Shown here: piece after piece, positions 57,070 to 64,000 of the stretch
Layout: the number at the start of each line of letters is the position of its first letter
How positions within the stretch are numbered: position 1 is the stretch's first letter
DNA from: Pyxidicoccus parkwaysis
GTDB lineage: Bacteria > Myxococcota > Myxococcia > Myxococcales > Myxococcaceae
Reading direction: 5' to 3'
Assembly (NCBI RefSeq): GCF_017301735.1
Contig: NZ_CP071090.1
Location: 1,178,001 to 1,242,000 of the forward strand
Length of the DNA: 64,000 nt
Translations under genes and position numbers: made by a program
Notes under the pieces: generated by a model
Seen by the model: the letters and a program-made list of their open reading frames with translations, nothing else
What the model was told of the DNA's origin: nothing
The model's database searches: none

Positions 57070-58173
57070 ATGAGGCGCACCGTGTCCACCGGCCCCATTG
57101 CCTTCGACGCGACACTCTGGGACGAGCCCACCACCGGCATCGGCCTGTATACCCGTTGTCTCGCCTCCGCCCTCGAGGCCCGGGGCGTGCGCCTGGAGAA
57201 GCTGGGCGCGCGCACTTCCGGCGAGCTCCCGCGCGGCGACGCGGGCCGCACCACGTGGACGCTCGGGCGGCTGCCCCGGGTGCTCCAGCGCCTGGGCATG
57301 CCGCTGTACCACGCGCACGGCAACTTCAACCTCCCGCTCACCCGCGTGCCCGGCACCGCCTACGTGCTCACGGTGCATGACCTGATTCCACTGCTGATGC
57401 GGGAGACGGTGTCCACCGCGTTCCGCTGGCAGTTCCGTCTGTGGCTCGCGCGCAGCGTGGCGCAGGCGGACCGGGTGGTGTGCGTGAGCGAGCGCACCCG
57501 TCAGGACCTGCTGGCCCGCCTCCCTGAAGCAGAGTCGCGCACCGTGGTGGTGCCCAACGGCGTGGACCACGTCCACGTGCCGGAGCTGGACGCCACCAGC
57601 GTGGACTTCCTGCGCGCGCTGTCGCTGCCGAAGGACTACGTGCTCTACGCGGGCTCGCTGGACGTGCGGAAGAACGTGGACCTGGTGCTGGATGCGCTGG
57701 AGCGGCTGCGCTCGCGCGGGCGGCCGGCGTCGCTGGTGCTCGCGGGGCAGAGCTGGTTCGGCTCGGGCCGGGTGGAGGCGCGCGTCGCCCGGATGCGCTC
57801 GGAGGGGCACGACGTGCGCTCGCTCGGCTACCAGTCCGACGCCGTGTTCTATGAGCTGATGCGCCGTGCGGCCGTCTTCGTCTTCCCCTCGCGCTATGAG
57901 GGCTTCGGCCTGCCGCCGCTGGAGGCGATGCACCTGGGCACGCCGACCATCGTCTCCAACGCGGGCTCGCTCCCGGAGGTCTGCGGCGACGCGGCCCTGG
58001 CGGTGCGGCCCGATGACGCGGAGGGGCTCGCGCAGGCCATCGACCGGCTGCTGAAGTCGCCCGAGGAGCGGCGGGCTCTGGCCGAGAAGGGCCGGGTGCA
58101 GGCGGCGAAGTTCACCTGGAAGCGGACCGCCGAGGGCACCCTGGCAGCGTACGAGGCCGCGCTCCACCGTTGA
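57070..58173 (+). CDS. GT4 family glycosyltransferase
   Basis: 367 residues. It has TTGIGLYTRCLA near the N-terminus, VHDLIPLL, YAGSLDVRKNVDLVLDA and PSRYEGFGLPPLEAMHLGTP (E-x7-E donor site), the pattern of mannosyl- or rhamnosyl-type GT4 enzymes. The ATG at 57070 is 30 nt from the divergent start; a GTG at 57082 with GAGG upstream is an alternative start. Part of the glycan group. Confidence 0.9.
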   Translation: MRRTVSTGPIAFDATLWDEPTTGIGLYTRCLASALEARGVRLEKLGARTSGELPRGDAGRTTWTLGRLPRVLQRLGMPLYHAHGNFNLPLTRVPGTAYVLTVHDLIPLLMRETVSTAFRWQFRLWLARSVAQADRVVCVSERTRQDLLARLPEAESRTVVVPNGVDHVHVPELDATSVDFLRALSLPKDYVLYAGSLDVRKNVDLVLDALERLRSRGRPASLVLAGQSWFGSGRVEARVARMRSEGHDVRSLGYQSDAVFYELMRRAAVFVFPSRYEGFGLPPLEAMHLGTPTIVSNAGSLPEVCGDAALAVRPDDAEGLAQAIDRLLKSPEERRALAEKGRVQAAKFTWKRTAEGTLAAYEAALHR

Positions 58174-58206
58174 GACGCTGAGTGACGCATTCCCGAGGAG
58201 AGGCAC

Positions 58207-58743
58207 ATGCGAAAGCTGGGCTGGTGTGGCGTCGTGCTGTGGGGGTTGCTCGCGGGTTGCGCGGGCAAGGGCGCGCGGAAGGAGCCGGAACCCGAGGTGC
58301 AGCAGCTCCCGAACCCGGAGATGGAGAGTGATGAGGGGGTGGAAGAGCCCGTCCAGAACACCGGCTCCGAGGAGGGCAAGGCCCCCTTGCAGCAGGTCGC
58401 AGTCATGGCGGCGCCCGAGGCGAAGGACCCCGTCCGCATCGAAGCCCTCCGCATCCTCCGGGGCGTGCTGGAGGTGAGCGTGTCGTACGGCGGCGGCTGC
58501 ACGGAGCACTCGTTCGTGATGGGCTGGGATGGCACGTTCCAGCAGGGCGCGGATGGCACGCCCGTGGCGAACCTGACGCTGGTGCACGACGCCCACGAGG
58601 ACCGCTGCAAGGCCATCAAGTTCGCGACGCCGCGCTTCGACCTGGCGCCCATCCGGGACGCCTTCCATCAGAAGTTCGACAGGGCGAACGGCAAGGTGGA
58701 CCTGGCCCTGCCGGCACAGCCCACCCTGCGCTACCAGTTCTGA
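58207..58743 (+). CDS. Small lipoprotein of unknown function
   Basis: 178 residues. Signal peptide with lipobox GLLAGC (Cys18). A Glu/Pro-rich spacer (20-65) precedes a domain with GGCTEHSFVMGWDG and a second Cys (DRCKAIKF); the two cysteines could form a disulfide. GAGGAGAGG lies before the ATG. The C-terminal region may be a beta domain. I cannot name the family. A stem-loop overlaps the end of the convergent NADAR gene. Confidence 0.78.
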   Translation: MRKLGWCGVVLWGLLAGCAGKGARKEPEPEVQQLPNPEMESDEGVEEPVQNTGSEEGKAPLQQVAVMAAPEAKDPVRIEALRILRGVLEVSVSYGGGCTEHSFVMGWDGTFQQGADGTPVANLTLVHDAHEDRCKAIKFATPRFDLAPIRDAFHQKFDRANGKVDLALPAQPTLRYQF

Positions 58744-58759
58744 AGCAGGCGACGCACGG

Positions 58760-58789
58760 GGCCCGTCCTACTTCGCGACGGGACGGGCC
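58760..58789. terminator. Bidirectional stem-loop
   Basis: Perfect 9-bp stem GGCCCGTCC / GGACGGGCC with a 12-nt loop that includes part of the NADAR stop codon region (58768-58770). It lies between two convergent genes. Confidence 0.6.
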
Positions 58790-59289
58790 TCGGTGACACC
58801 CGCGGCGAGCAGGTCCTCACGCAGCTTCGTGAGCACCTTGCCCAGCAGATTCAGCCCGCGCCACTTCGACGGGTCCTGGATGCGCGGGTCCTCCGCGCCC
58901 AGCCCCACACCCCAGATGCGGTCCAGGGGACTGGCCTCCACCAGTTCCGTGCCCCGCGTGGCCAGCAGCGTCTTCAGCAGCTCCGCGCTCTGGGTGAACT
59001 TCGCGTGGTTGCCCTCGTAGACGATGCGCTCCCGCTCGCGCTCCCAGACGGCGGCGTCGAAGTCTCGCACCTTGCGCCCCAGCGCCTTGTGCGTCTTCGG
59101 CGAGGCGGACTTCAGGATGCTCGCCAGCACCTCCGCGTCACCGAAGAGGCGCGCCTTGCCCGCCATCATGTACTGCTCCGCGCAGACATAGCGGGCACCG
59201 TCCACCACGAACTCGGACCGGTGCCACTGGGAGAAGGGGGACTCCTCGCGCCAGAAGAAGGTGAACCTTTTCTGTTCCGCTCCGCTCAT
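58768..59289 (-). CDS. NADAR (YbiA-like) domain protein
   Basis: 173 residues. Clear NADAR pattern: FFWREESPFSQWH, YVCAEQYMMAGKARLFGD, LGRKVRDFD, IVYEGNHAKFTQ, LVEASPLDRIWGVGL and NLLGKVLTKLRE. YbiA-type NADAR enzymes cleave N-glycosidic bonds in riboflavin intermediates, and other NADARs remove ADP-ribose from DNA guanine. No DarT-like toxin is adjacent, so a housekeeping role is more likely. AAGGAGG precedes the ATG at 59289, and a perfect palindrome abuts it. Confidence 0.93.
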   Translation of the reverse strand: MSGAEQKRFTFFWREESPFSQWHRSEFVVDGARYVCAEQYMMAGKARLFGDAEVLASILKSASPKTHKALGRKVRDFDAAVWERERERIVYEGNHAKFTQSAELLKTLLATRGTELVEASPLDRIWGVGLGAEDPRIQDPSKWRGLNLLGKVLTKLREDLLAAGVTEARPVAK

Positions 59290-59302
59290 GTGTCCTGCCT
59301 CC

Positions 59303-59323
59303 TTGGTGTATAGGTTACACCAA
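59303..59323. promoter_or_regulatory. Palindromic operator before the NADAR gene
   Basis: TTGGTGTA (59303-59310) and TACACCAA (59316-59323) are exactly complementary with a 5-nt spacer. The site ends 13 nt from the NADAR start and touches its Shine-Dalgarno, so a bound protein would block transcription. The divergent gene starts at 59378. The cognate regulator is not in the adjacent genes. Confidence 0.6.
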
Positions 59324-59377
59324 CGTTTGGCTCGCACGCGCCTGACACGTGCGCACTAGACTGGGCCTTCAGCCATC

Positions 59378-60103
59378 ATGAAGCTCTCCGACGCCCAGGC
59401 CCTGCTGGAACGCTGCTTCGCCGGCATGGACGAGGGCGCGCCCCGCCTGCGCGAGCCCGATGACGCACGCTTCGCGCTGCGCCCCAGCGCCGTCTGGTTG
59501 GAGTACCGCTGGTACGTCCACGAGCGCGGTCTCGCCGAGGTGTTCCTCAAGTGGGGCCGCGTTCCGGCGGAGCAGTCCCCCGAGGCGGAGGCGACGGTGC
59601 TGCGCCTCCACCTGCTCGGCGCGTCCCCGGAGCTCTCCCGGCGGGCGGAGCAGGTGCTCGAAGGCGGCACGCCCTCGAAGGAGCGCATCCTCGACCTCTT
59701 CGGCGGTGACGGCGTGCGCCGCGAGTGTGTCTCCTTCGGCCGGACGAGCGTCACCGTGGAGCACTGGGAGGCGGCCGGCCCGCGCCCGCTGCTGGACGAC
59801 GCGCGCTTCGAGGCGCTCACGTCGACGCTGGGGGATGAGGACTCCACGAACGAGGAGCGCCACGAGGCCGTGCAGCGGCTCGCCGCCGAGCGCAGTCCGC
59901 GCGTGGTGGAGGCGCTCGTCTCGCTGGTGACGCGCCGGCCCTCGCTGATGGCGCTGCGCGTGCTGTCGGAGTGGGGCGAGGTCCGCGCCCGCGCCGCGCT
60001 CCAGCGCGACCTGGCCTCGGTGCGGCCGGACAACCCGGCGGACCTCTGGGCGCTCACCGCGCTGGACCGGCGCCTGGAGGCCTGGCAGGCCTTGAGGCGT
60101 TGA
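59378..60103 (+). CDS. Hypothetical protein with HEAT-like C-terminus
   Basis: 241 residues. The first 140 residues are not recognised; they have LEYRWYVHERGLAEVFLKWG and a beta segment FGRTSVTVEHWEAAGPRP. Residues about 145-235 look like alpha-helical HEAT-type repeats (DEDSTNEERHEAVQRLAAER, PRVVEALVSLVTR). Possibly a protein-protein adaptor. Divergent from the NADAR gene. Confidence 0.7.
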   Translation: MKLSDAQALLERCFAGMDEGAPRLREPDDARFALRPSAVWLEYRWYVHERGLAEVFLKWGRVPAEQSPEAEATVLRLHLLGASPELSRRAEQVLEGGTPSKERILDLFGGDGVRRECVSFGRTSVTVEHWEAAGPRPLLDDARFEALTSTLGDEDSTNEERHEAVQRLAAERSPRVVEALVSLVTRRPSLMALRVLSEWGEVRARAALQRDLASVRPDNPADLWALTALDRRLEAWQALRR

Positions 60104-60319
60104 AGCGCCCCCTTGGGCCTGCTCTGTGGCCTGGCGGCCCGGCGGGCCATGACGGTGCGATTCCTCAAAGTGGAGCGAGGCACCGGGCACACGCTCCCGT
60201 CATCCCGTTTGGCAAGTGAGGCGGTGTGGCCTTCCGTGCTGGGAGGGAGCAGGCGCTCGCGGTCCGAGGATGTCTGGGGAGCCGTTGGCAAGCCAGGGAC
60301 GTGTTCCCAGCCTTCGGAC

Positions 60320-61471
60320 ATGAAAGCCCTGACCTACGAAGGACCGTACCGCGTCGCGGTGCGCGAGAAGCCCGAGCCGAAAATCGAACATCCCCAGGAC
60401 GGCATCGTCCGCGTGACGAGCGCTGCCATCTGTGGCTCCGACCTCCACCTGTTGCACGGACTCATCCCCGATACCCGCATCGGGTTCACCTTCGGCCATG
60501 AGTTCGTCGGCGTCGTCGAGGAGGTCGGCCCCAACGCCAAGGGTGTCCGGAAGGGTGACCGGGTGATGCTGCCGTTCCAGATTTTCTGCGGCAGTTGTTA
60601 CTACTGCACCCGAGGCCTCAGCGCGTGCTGCGACAACACCAACCCGGCGACCGACGTGGGGACGGGCATCTACGGGTACTCGCACACCATGGGCGGCTAC
60701 GACGGCGGCCAGGCCGAGTACGTCCGCGTGCCCTTCATCGGCGTGGATGCGGAGAAGATTCCCGACGACGTCGAGGACCTCGACGCGCTGCCGATTACGG
60801 ACGCGTTCACCACCGGCTACCAGGCCGCCGAGATGTGCGACCTCAAGGGCGGTGAGACGGTGGTGGTGCTCGGGTGCGGGCCGGTGGGCCTGTTCGCGAT
60901 GTGGTCCGCATGGGCCATGGGCGCCGGCCGCGTCATCGCCGTGGACCAGGAGGACTACCGCCTGGAGTTCGCGCGCAACTGGCTGGGCGTGGAGACGCTC
61001 AACTTCAGGGACCTGGACATCATCACCATCATCAAGGGCATGACGGAGGGCCGCGGCGCCGACGCCACCATCGATGCCGTGGGCTGCGAGGCCGCGGGCT
61101 CGGCCGCCCACCGCGCGCTGGGCGTCTACGCGAAGCTGGAGGCCGGCTCTCCGCAGGCCATCAACTTCGCCGTCCATGCGACGCGCAAGGGCGGGGTCAT
61201 CTCGCTCATCGGCGCCTATGGCCCTCCCTACACGGGCGTGGACATCGGCACGTTCATGAACAAGGCGCAGACGATGCGCACGGGGCAGGCCAGCGTGAAG
61301 CGCTACATGCCGCACCTGCTGGAGCACGTCCGGGCCGGGCGCATCCGCCCGTCCACCGTCTTCACGCACCGGCTGCCACTGGAGCAGGCGCCGCAGGCCT
61401 ACCACACCTTCGCGCGGAAGCATGACGGCTGCATCAAGGTGGCGCTCTTCCCGAACGGAACCCTTCACTAG
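60320..61471 (+). CDS. Zinc-dependent alcohol dehydrogenase (formaldehyde dehydrogenase-like MDR)
   Basis: 383 residues. Medium-chain dehydrogenase: catalytic zinc ligands CGSD and GHEFVG, structural zinc set CGSCYYC...CC, NAD fold VVLGCGPVGLFA. The pattern GYSHTMGGYDGGQAEYVRVP and the long insert before KGGVISLIG match glutathione-independent formaldehyde dehydrogenase-type proteins. Substrate is not certain. Start ATG 60320 (MKALTYEG) has a poor ribosome site. It is followed after 13 nt by a small gene. Confidence 0.88.
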   Translation: MKALTYEGPYRVAVREKPEPKIEHPQDGIVRVTSAAICGSDLHLLHGLIPDTRIGFTFGHEFVGVVEEVGPNAKGVRKGDRVMLPFQIFCGSCYYCTRGLSACCDNTNPATDVGTGIYGYSHTMGGYDGGQAEYVRVPFIGVDAEKIPDDVEDLDALPITDAFTTGYQAAEMCDLKGGETVVVLGCGPVGLFAMWSAWAMGAGRVIAVDQEDYRLEFARNWLGVETLNFRDLDIITIIKGMTEGRGADATIDAVGCEAAGSAAHRALGVYAKLEAGSPQAINFAVHATRKGGVISLIGAYGPPYTGVDIGTFMNKAQTMRTGQASVKRYMPHLLEHVRAGRIRPSTVFTHRLPLEQAPQAYHTFARKHDGCIKVALFPNGTLH

Positions 61472-61484
61472 GACGGAGACCCTG

Positions 61485-62027
61485 ATGAATCGCACGCCAG
61501 AAGTGACCACTCCGGAGATGATTGAGCGGCGGGCCGGGTACCAGTCCCTCGAGCCCGTGAAGCGCCCGGCCTGGTGGGGCGTCGACCTGGACCATGCGCG
61601 CAGGCCGGGAGTCCCGAGTCACCGGACGCCGCCCCAGCCGATGGCCAACGCCAGCTTCCCGATAGAGCCCCAGCAGGGCGAGCCCGCGTCCCCCCTGCAT
61701 GGACGCACCAACAAGCAGATGCCGCCCGTCTTCGGCACCTCGACGCCGCTGCGCGGGCTGTCCGGCGTCATCCGCCGGCTGGCCTACAGCTACCCGGACC
61801 ACTACCCCAGACACTGGGTGCTGAAGCTGCTCGGGGACAGGGTGGACTCGTGGGAGTACCACGCGAAGAAGTACCTGCCCGTCGCGCTCCCGCTCGTGGG
61901 GCTCGCGCTCTTCGCGTCGTCGCGCGGGAAGCGGCGCGGAATGCCGACGTCGTGGCGGGAAGTCGAGACGCGCTGGGGCCAGGCGCGGAGGAATTGGGAC
62001 CCGAGGGCGTGGGCCGACGCGCTGTGA
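61485..62027 (+). CDS. Hypothetical protein linked to the dehydrogenase gene
   Basis: 180 residues. A hydrophilic, proline-rich N-terminal half is followed by one hydrophobic segment (YLPVALPLVGLALFASSRG, about 135-153). The chain ends with a charged helix. I do not recognise the family. It is 13 nt downstream of the dehydrogenase with GGACGGAG before the ATG, so co-transcribed. A membrane anchor or stress protein is possible. Confidence 0.7.
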   Translation: MNRTPEVTTPEMIERRAGYQSLEPVKRPAWWGVDLDHARRPGVPSHRTPPQPMANASFPIEPQQGEPASPLHGRTNKQMPPVFGTSTPLRGLSGVIRRLAYSYPDHYPRHWVLKLLGDRVDSWEYHAKKYLPVALPLVGLALFASSRGKRRGMPTSWREVETRWGQARRNWDPRAWADAL

Positions 62028-62054
62028 GACTCAGGGCACCAGGCGCGCGGAGCT

Positions 62055-63398
62055 TCAGGTGACTCCGCGCGTGCCCAGGCCCAGCCGCTTCATCATCGTG
62101 CGCACCGTGCCGCCGGGGTCCTTCGCCGTTCCCCGGCCCACCTCGCCCAGGAGGCGCGCGGCCTCGGCCGCATTGCCGCCAGCGCGCCGCAGGGCTGCTT
62201 GAAGTGCCATGCGCTCCATGCGCTCCAGCTCCGCGCGCAGGTTCATCGTTCCCGAGGCCACGCGGCGCTCCACCTCCTGCGCGGACACCAGCGCGGATGT
62301 GCTCGCGCGCTCGCGCTGCCACAGGCGCCTCGGCAGGTCTGACACGAGCAACTCGTCCCCGGTGCGCTTGGCCACCAGTGCGCCGTAGATGACGTTGCGC
62401 AGCTCGCGGACATTGCCGGGCCACGGGTACGCACGCAGCACGTCGAGCGTCTCGGGCGTCGCGCTGCGCACGCGGGGGCTGTCGGGGGCCGGCTCCTCGA
62501 CTGCGTAGAAACGCTCCATCCAGTGCAGCACGAGCGGCTCGATGTCCTCGTGCCGCTCGCGCAGCGGGGGCAGGTGAATCTGCACCGTGGCGAGGCGCTC
62601 GTAGAGGTCCTCGCCGAAGAGCCCGCGCTCGATGAGCTGCTTCAAGTCGCGGTTCGTCGCCGCGAGGATGCGGAAGTCCACCTTGCGCCAGGCATTCTCG
62701 CCCAGGCGCGAGATGACCCGGTCCTCCAGCACGCGCAGCAGCTTCGACTGGAGCGCGTGCGGCGTGTCGTCGATTTCGTCCAGCAGCACCGTGCCACCCT
62801 CTGCCGCGGACACGAGGCCGTCGTAGCCGTGGATGGCGCCGGAGAAGGCGCCCTTCGCGTAGCCGAAGAGCTCGCCCTCCATGAGCTCGTTGGGGATGGC
62901 CGCGCAGTTGATGGGCACGAAGGTGCGCGAGCGACGCTCGGACCACTCGTGGATGAGGCGCGCGGCGACCTCCTTGCCCGTTCCTGTTTCACCCGTGAGC
63001 AGCACCGGCATCGACGTGCGAGCCGCCTGCGCGAGCTGGGCGAGCAGCGCCTTGGCCGCCGCGCTGTGCGCGATGAGCGTCCCCGGAATGCGCGGCGCCG
63101 GCTCCTCCACGAGACTCTCTTCCAGCCGGCGCAGCAGTCGCTCCTCCCAGCCGCTCGTGCTCATGCACAGCGCATCCACGGCGCCCTGCTCCACGGCGAG
63201 CCGGAGCGCGTCGACGGGCAGTGGCCGCTCGCACAGCCACACCCAGGGCCCGGACTTCGGTGGGCCCGACAGGCGCGGCTGTGTGGAGCACACCACCGTC
63301 ACTCGTGGTTCGGTTCCGCCGAGGCGCCAGCCGGCGGCATTCAAACGCTGAACCACGGCCCGCTCCGGAGCAGGGCCCTTCCAGTGGAGATTCGGCAT
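62055..63398 (-). CDS. Sigma-54 enhancer-binding protein with GAFSGA loop
   Basis: 447 residues. The N-terminal 115 residues are not a recognised receiver or FHA domain. The AAA+ core has GETGTGKE, ELFGYAKGAFSGA (the sigma-54 contact loop reads GAFSGA instead of GAFTGA), GTVLLDEIDD and YPWPGNVRELRN. A Fis-type HTH (ALQAALRRAGGNAAEAARLL) ends the protein. Its targets are unknown. ATG 63398 is chosen; TTG 63410 is an alternative. It is divergent from the SPFH gene. Confidence 0.88.
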   Translation of the reverse strand: MPNLHWKGPAPERAVVQRLNAAGWRLGGTEPRVTVVCSTQPRLSGPPKSGPWVWLCERPLPVDALRLAVEQGAVDALCMSTSGWEERLLRRLEESLVEEPAPRIPGTLIAHSAAAKALLAQLAQAARTSMPVLLTGETGTGKEVAARLIHEWSERRSRTFVPINCAAIPNELMEGELFGYAKGAFSGAIHGYDGLVSAAEGGTVLLDEIDDTPHALQSKLLRVLEDRVISRLGENAWRKVDFRILAATNRDLKQLIERGLFGEDLYERLATVQIHLPPLRERHEDIEPLVLHWMERFYAVEEPAPDSPRVRSATPETLDVLRAYPWPGNVRELRNVIYGALVAKRTGDELLVSDLPRRLWQRERASTSALVSAQEVERRVASGTMNLRAELERMERMALQAALRRAGGNAAEAARLLGEVGRGTAKDPGGTVRTMMKRLGLGTRGVT

Positions 63399-63541
63399 CT
63401 CACGAATCAAACACGGAATGCGCGTGATTTGAATTGGGGTCTGGAAACGCGATTCCAGCAGTTCCGGACACTTGGCCGTGGCAGGGCGCGTGCAGTGAAG
63501 GGGGTGCCCGCAACTTCCGCGGGCCTCAGGAGAAGGGCCTC

Positions 63542-64000
63542 ATGGAATACATCGTGGTTCTGGCCGTACTCGGGTTGCTGCTGGGCATCGGAGCGGTGGT
63601 GCTGCTCAGTGGCTTGCAGGTCATCGGCGAGAACGAGTCGGGGCTGGTCATCAAGAAGTTCGGCAAGTCGCTGCCTCCCGGCCGTCTCATCGCGCTGGAT
63701 GGCGAGGCCGGCTACCAGGCGGAGCTGCTCCCGCCGGGGTGGCACTTCGGCTACCCGTTCTGGCGCTACAAGATGACGTCCGTTCCGGTGGTGGTGGTGC
63801 CGCAGGGGCACATCGCGCTCGTCGTCGCCAACGGCGGCGCGGCCATTCCGACCGGCAACATCCTCGGTCGCGAGGTGTCGTGCGACAACTTCCAGGATGC
63901 GCGCGCGTTCCTCGACAACGGCGGGCAGAAGGGCCGTCAGCTCGCCTTCCTCACCGCGGGCACGTACCGCATCAACCCCGCGCTGTTCACCGTCATCACG
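63542..64000 (+). CDS. SPFH/flotillin-like membrane protein (3' truncated by window)
   Basis: 153 residues are visible; the frame is open at the window end. An N-terminal membrane segment (VVLAVLGLLLGIGAVVLL) is followed by the start of an SPFH-like domain (VIGENESGLVIKKFGKSLPPGR, LLPPGWHFGYPFWRYKM, VPQGHIALVVANGG). Flotillin-type proteins form membrane microdomain scaffolds. AGGAGAAGG lies 8 nt before the ATG. Because it has no stop in the window it is easily missed. Confidence 0.85.
   Translation, partial: MEYIVVLAVLGLLLGIGAVVLLSGLQVIGENESGLVIKKFGKSLPPGRLIALDGEAGYQAELLPPGWHFGYPFWRYKMTSVPVVVVPQGHIALVVANGGAAIPTGNILGREVSCDNFQDARAFLDNGGQKGRQLAFLTAGTYRINPALFTVIT

Noticed and set aside
58768..59289. 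NADAR gene as half of a DarT-type DNA ADP-ribosylation toxin-antitoxin pair
   Set aside because: No neighbouring gene resembles DarT or another ADP-ribosyltransferase.

Overview
The window is chromosomal DNA of a myxobacterium, most likely of the Myxococcus/Corallococcus/Pyxidicoccus group. The evidence is very high GC with strong G/C third positions, two large eukaryote-type Ser/Thr kinases, two sigma-54 enhancer-binding proteins, several lipoproteins, an rpsB-tsf-pyrH-frr core operon, and a LexA-box-like site before recN that fits the motif described for Myxococcus. I see no phage genes, insertion sequences, CRISPR arrays, tRNA or rRNA genes.

Layout. 1-3115: end of a membrane Ser/Thr kinase with a PEGA domain, then a YdcF/ElyC-like membrane protein. 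3250-10837: a 1810-residue protein of unknown function, divergent from a phosphoesterase/phospholipase C-type enzyme, with a TCGACG-rich spacer between them. 11068-16648: a kinase-TPR protein, a histone-H1-like small protein and an FHA-type enhancer-binding protein. 16896-20682: a secreted 5'-nucleotidase-like enzyme and an exported GH13 enzyme. 20742-24771: a tightly overlapped TetR, AmpG-like, coaD and MBL operon behind an alpha/beta hydrolase that looks like a cofactor-free 2,4-dioxygenase. 24884-33716: apt and a hydroxyacid dehydrogenase, a SWIM-SNF2 helicase, recN, a PP2C phosphatase and an M23 peptidase. 33828-44876: a degenerate GGDEF protein and RlmM, secA, rpsB-tsf-pyrH-frr plus a pseudo-response regulator, then sixA-cyaY. 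45062-49560: a lipoprotein and a 1259-residue Fe-S flavoprotein fusion. 49812-58173: a surface-polysaccharide type group (methyltransferase, membrane protein, GT2, a double GT4, a GT4). 58207-64000: a lipoprotein, a NADAR protein, a HEAT-like protein, a zinc alcohol dehydrogenase, a second enhancer-binding protein and the start of an SPFH/flotillin protein.

Genes that probably work together: rpsB-tsf-pyrH-frr (translation and UMP supply, with stem-loops after rpsB and tsf); the four-gene TetR operon with 4-nt overlaps; apt with the dehydrogenase (4-nt overlap); and the polysaccharide group. Most convergent gene pairs are separated by perfect stem-loops, or overlap tail to tail by 13-23 nt.

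The most unusual material is (a) the 1810-residue putative secreted or membrane-inserting protein, (b) tandem arrays in spacers that appear to copy the start or end of the adjoining gene (10874-11091, 16690-16914, 53823-53959), (c) the Hod-like dioxygenase, which could attack quinolone signals, and (d) the 1259-residue electron-transfer fusion. All calls come from reading the sequence; no database search was run.
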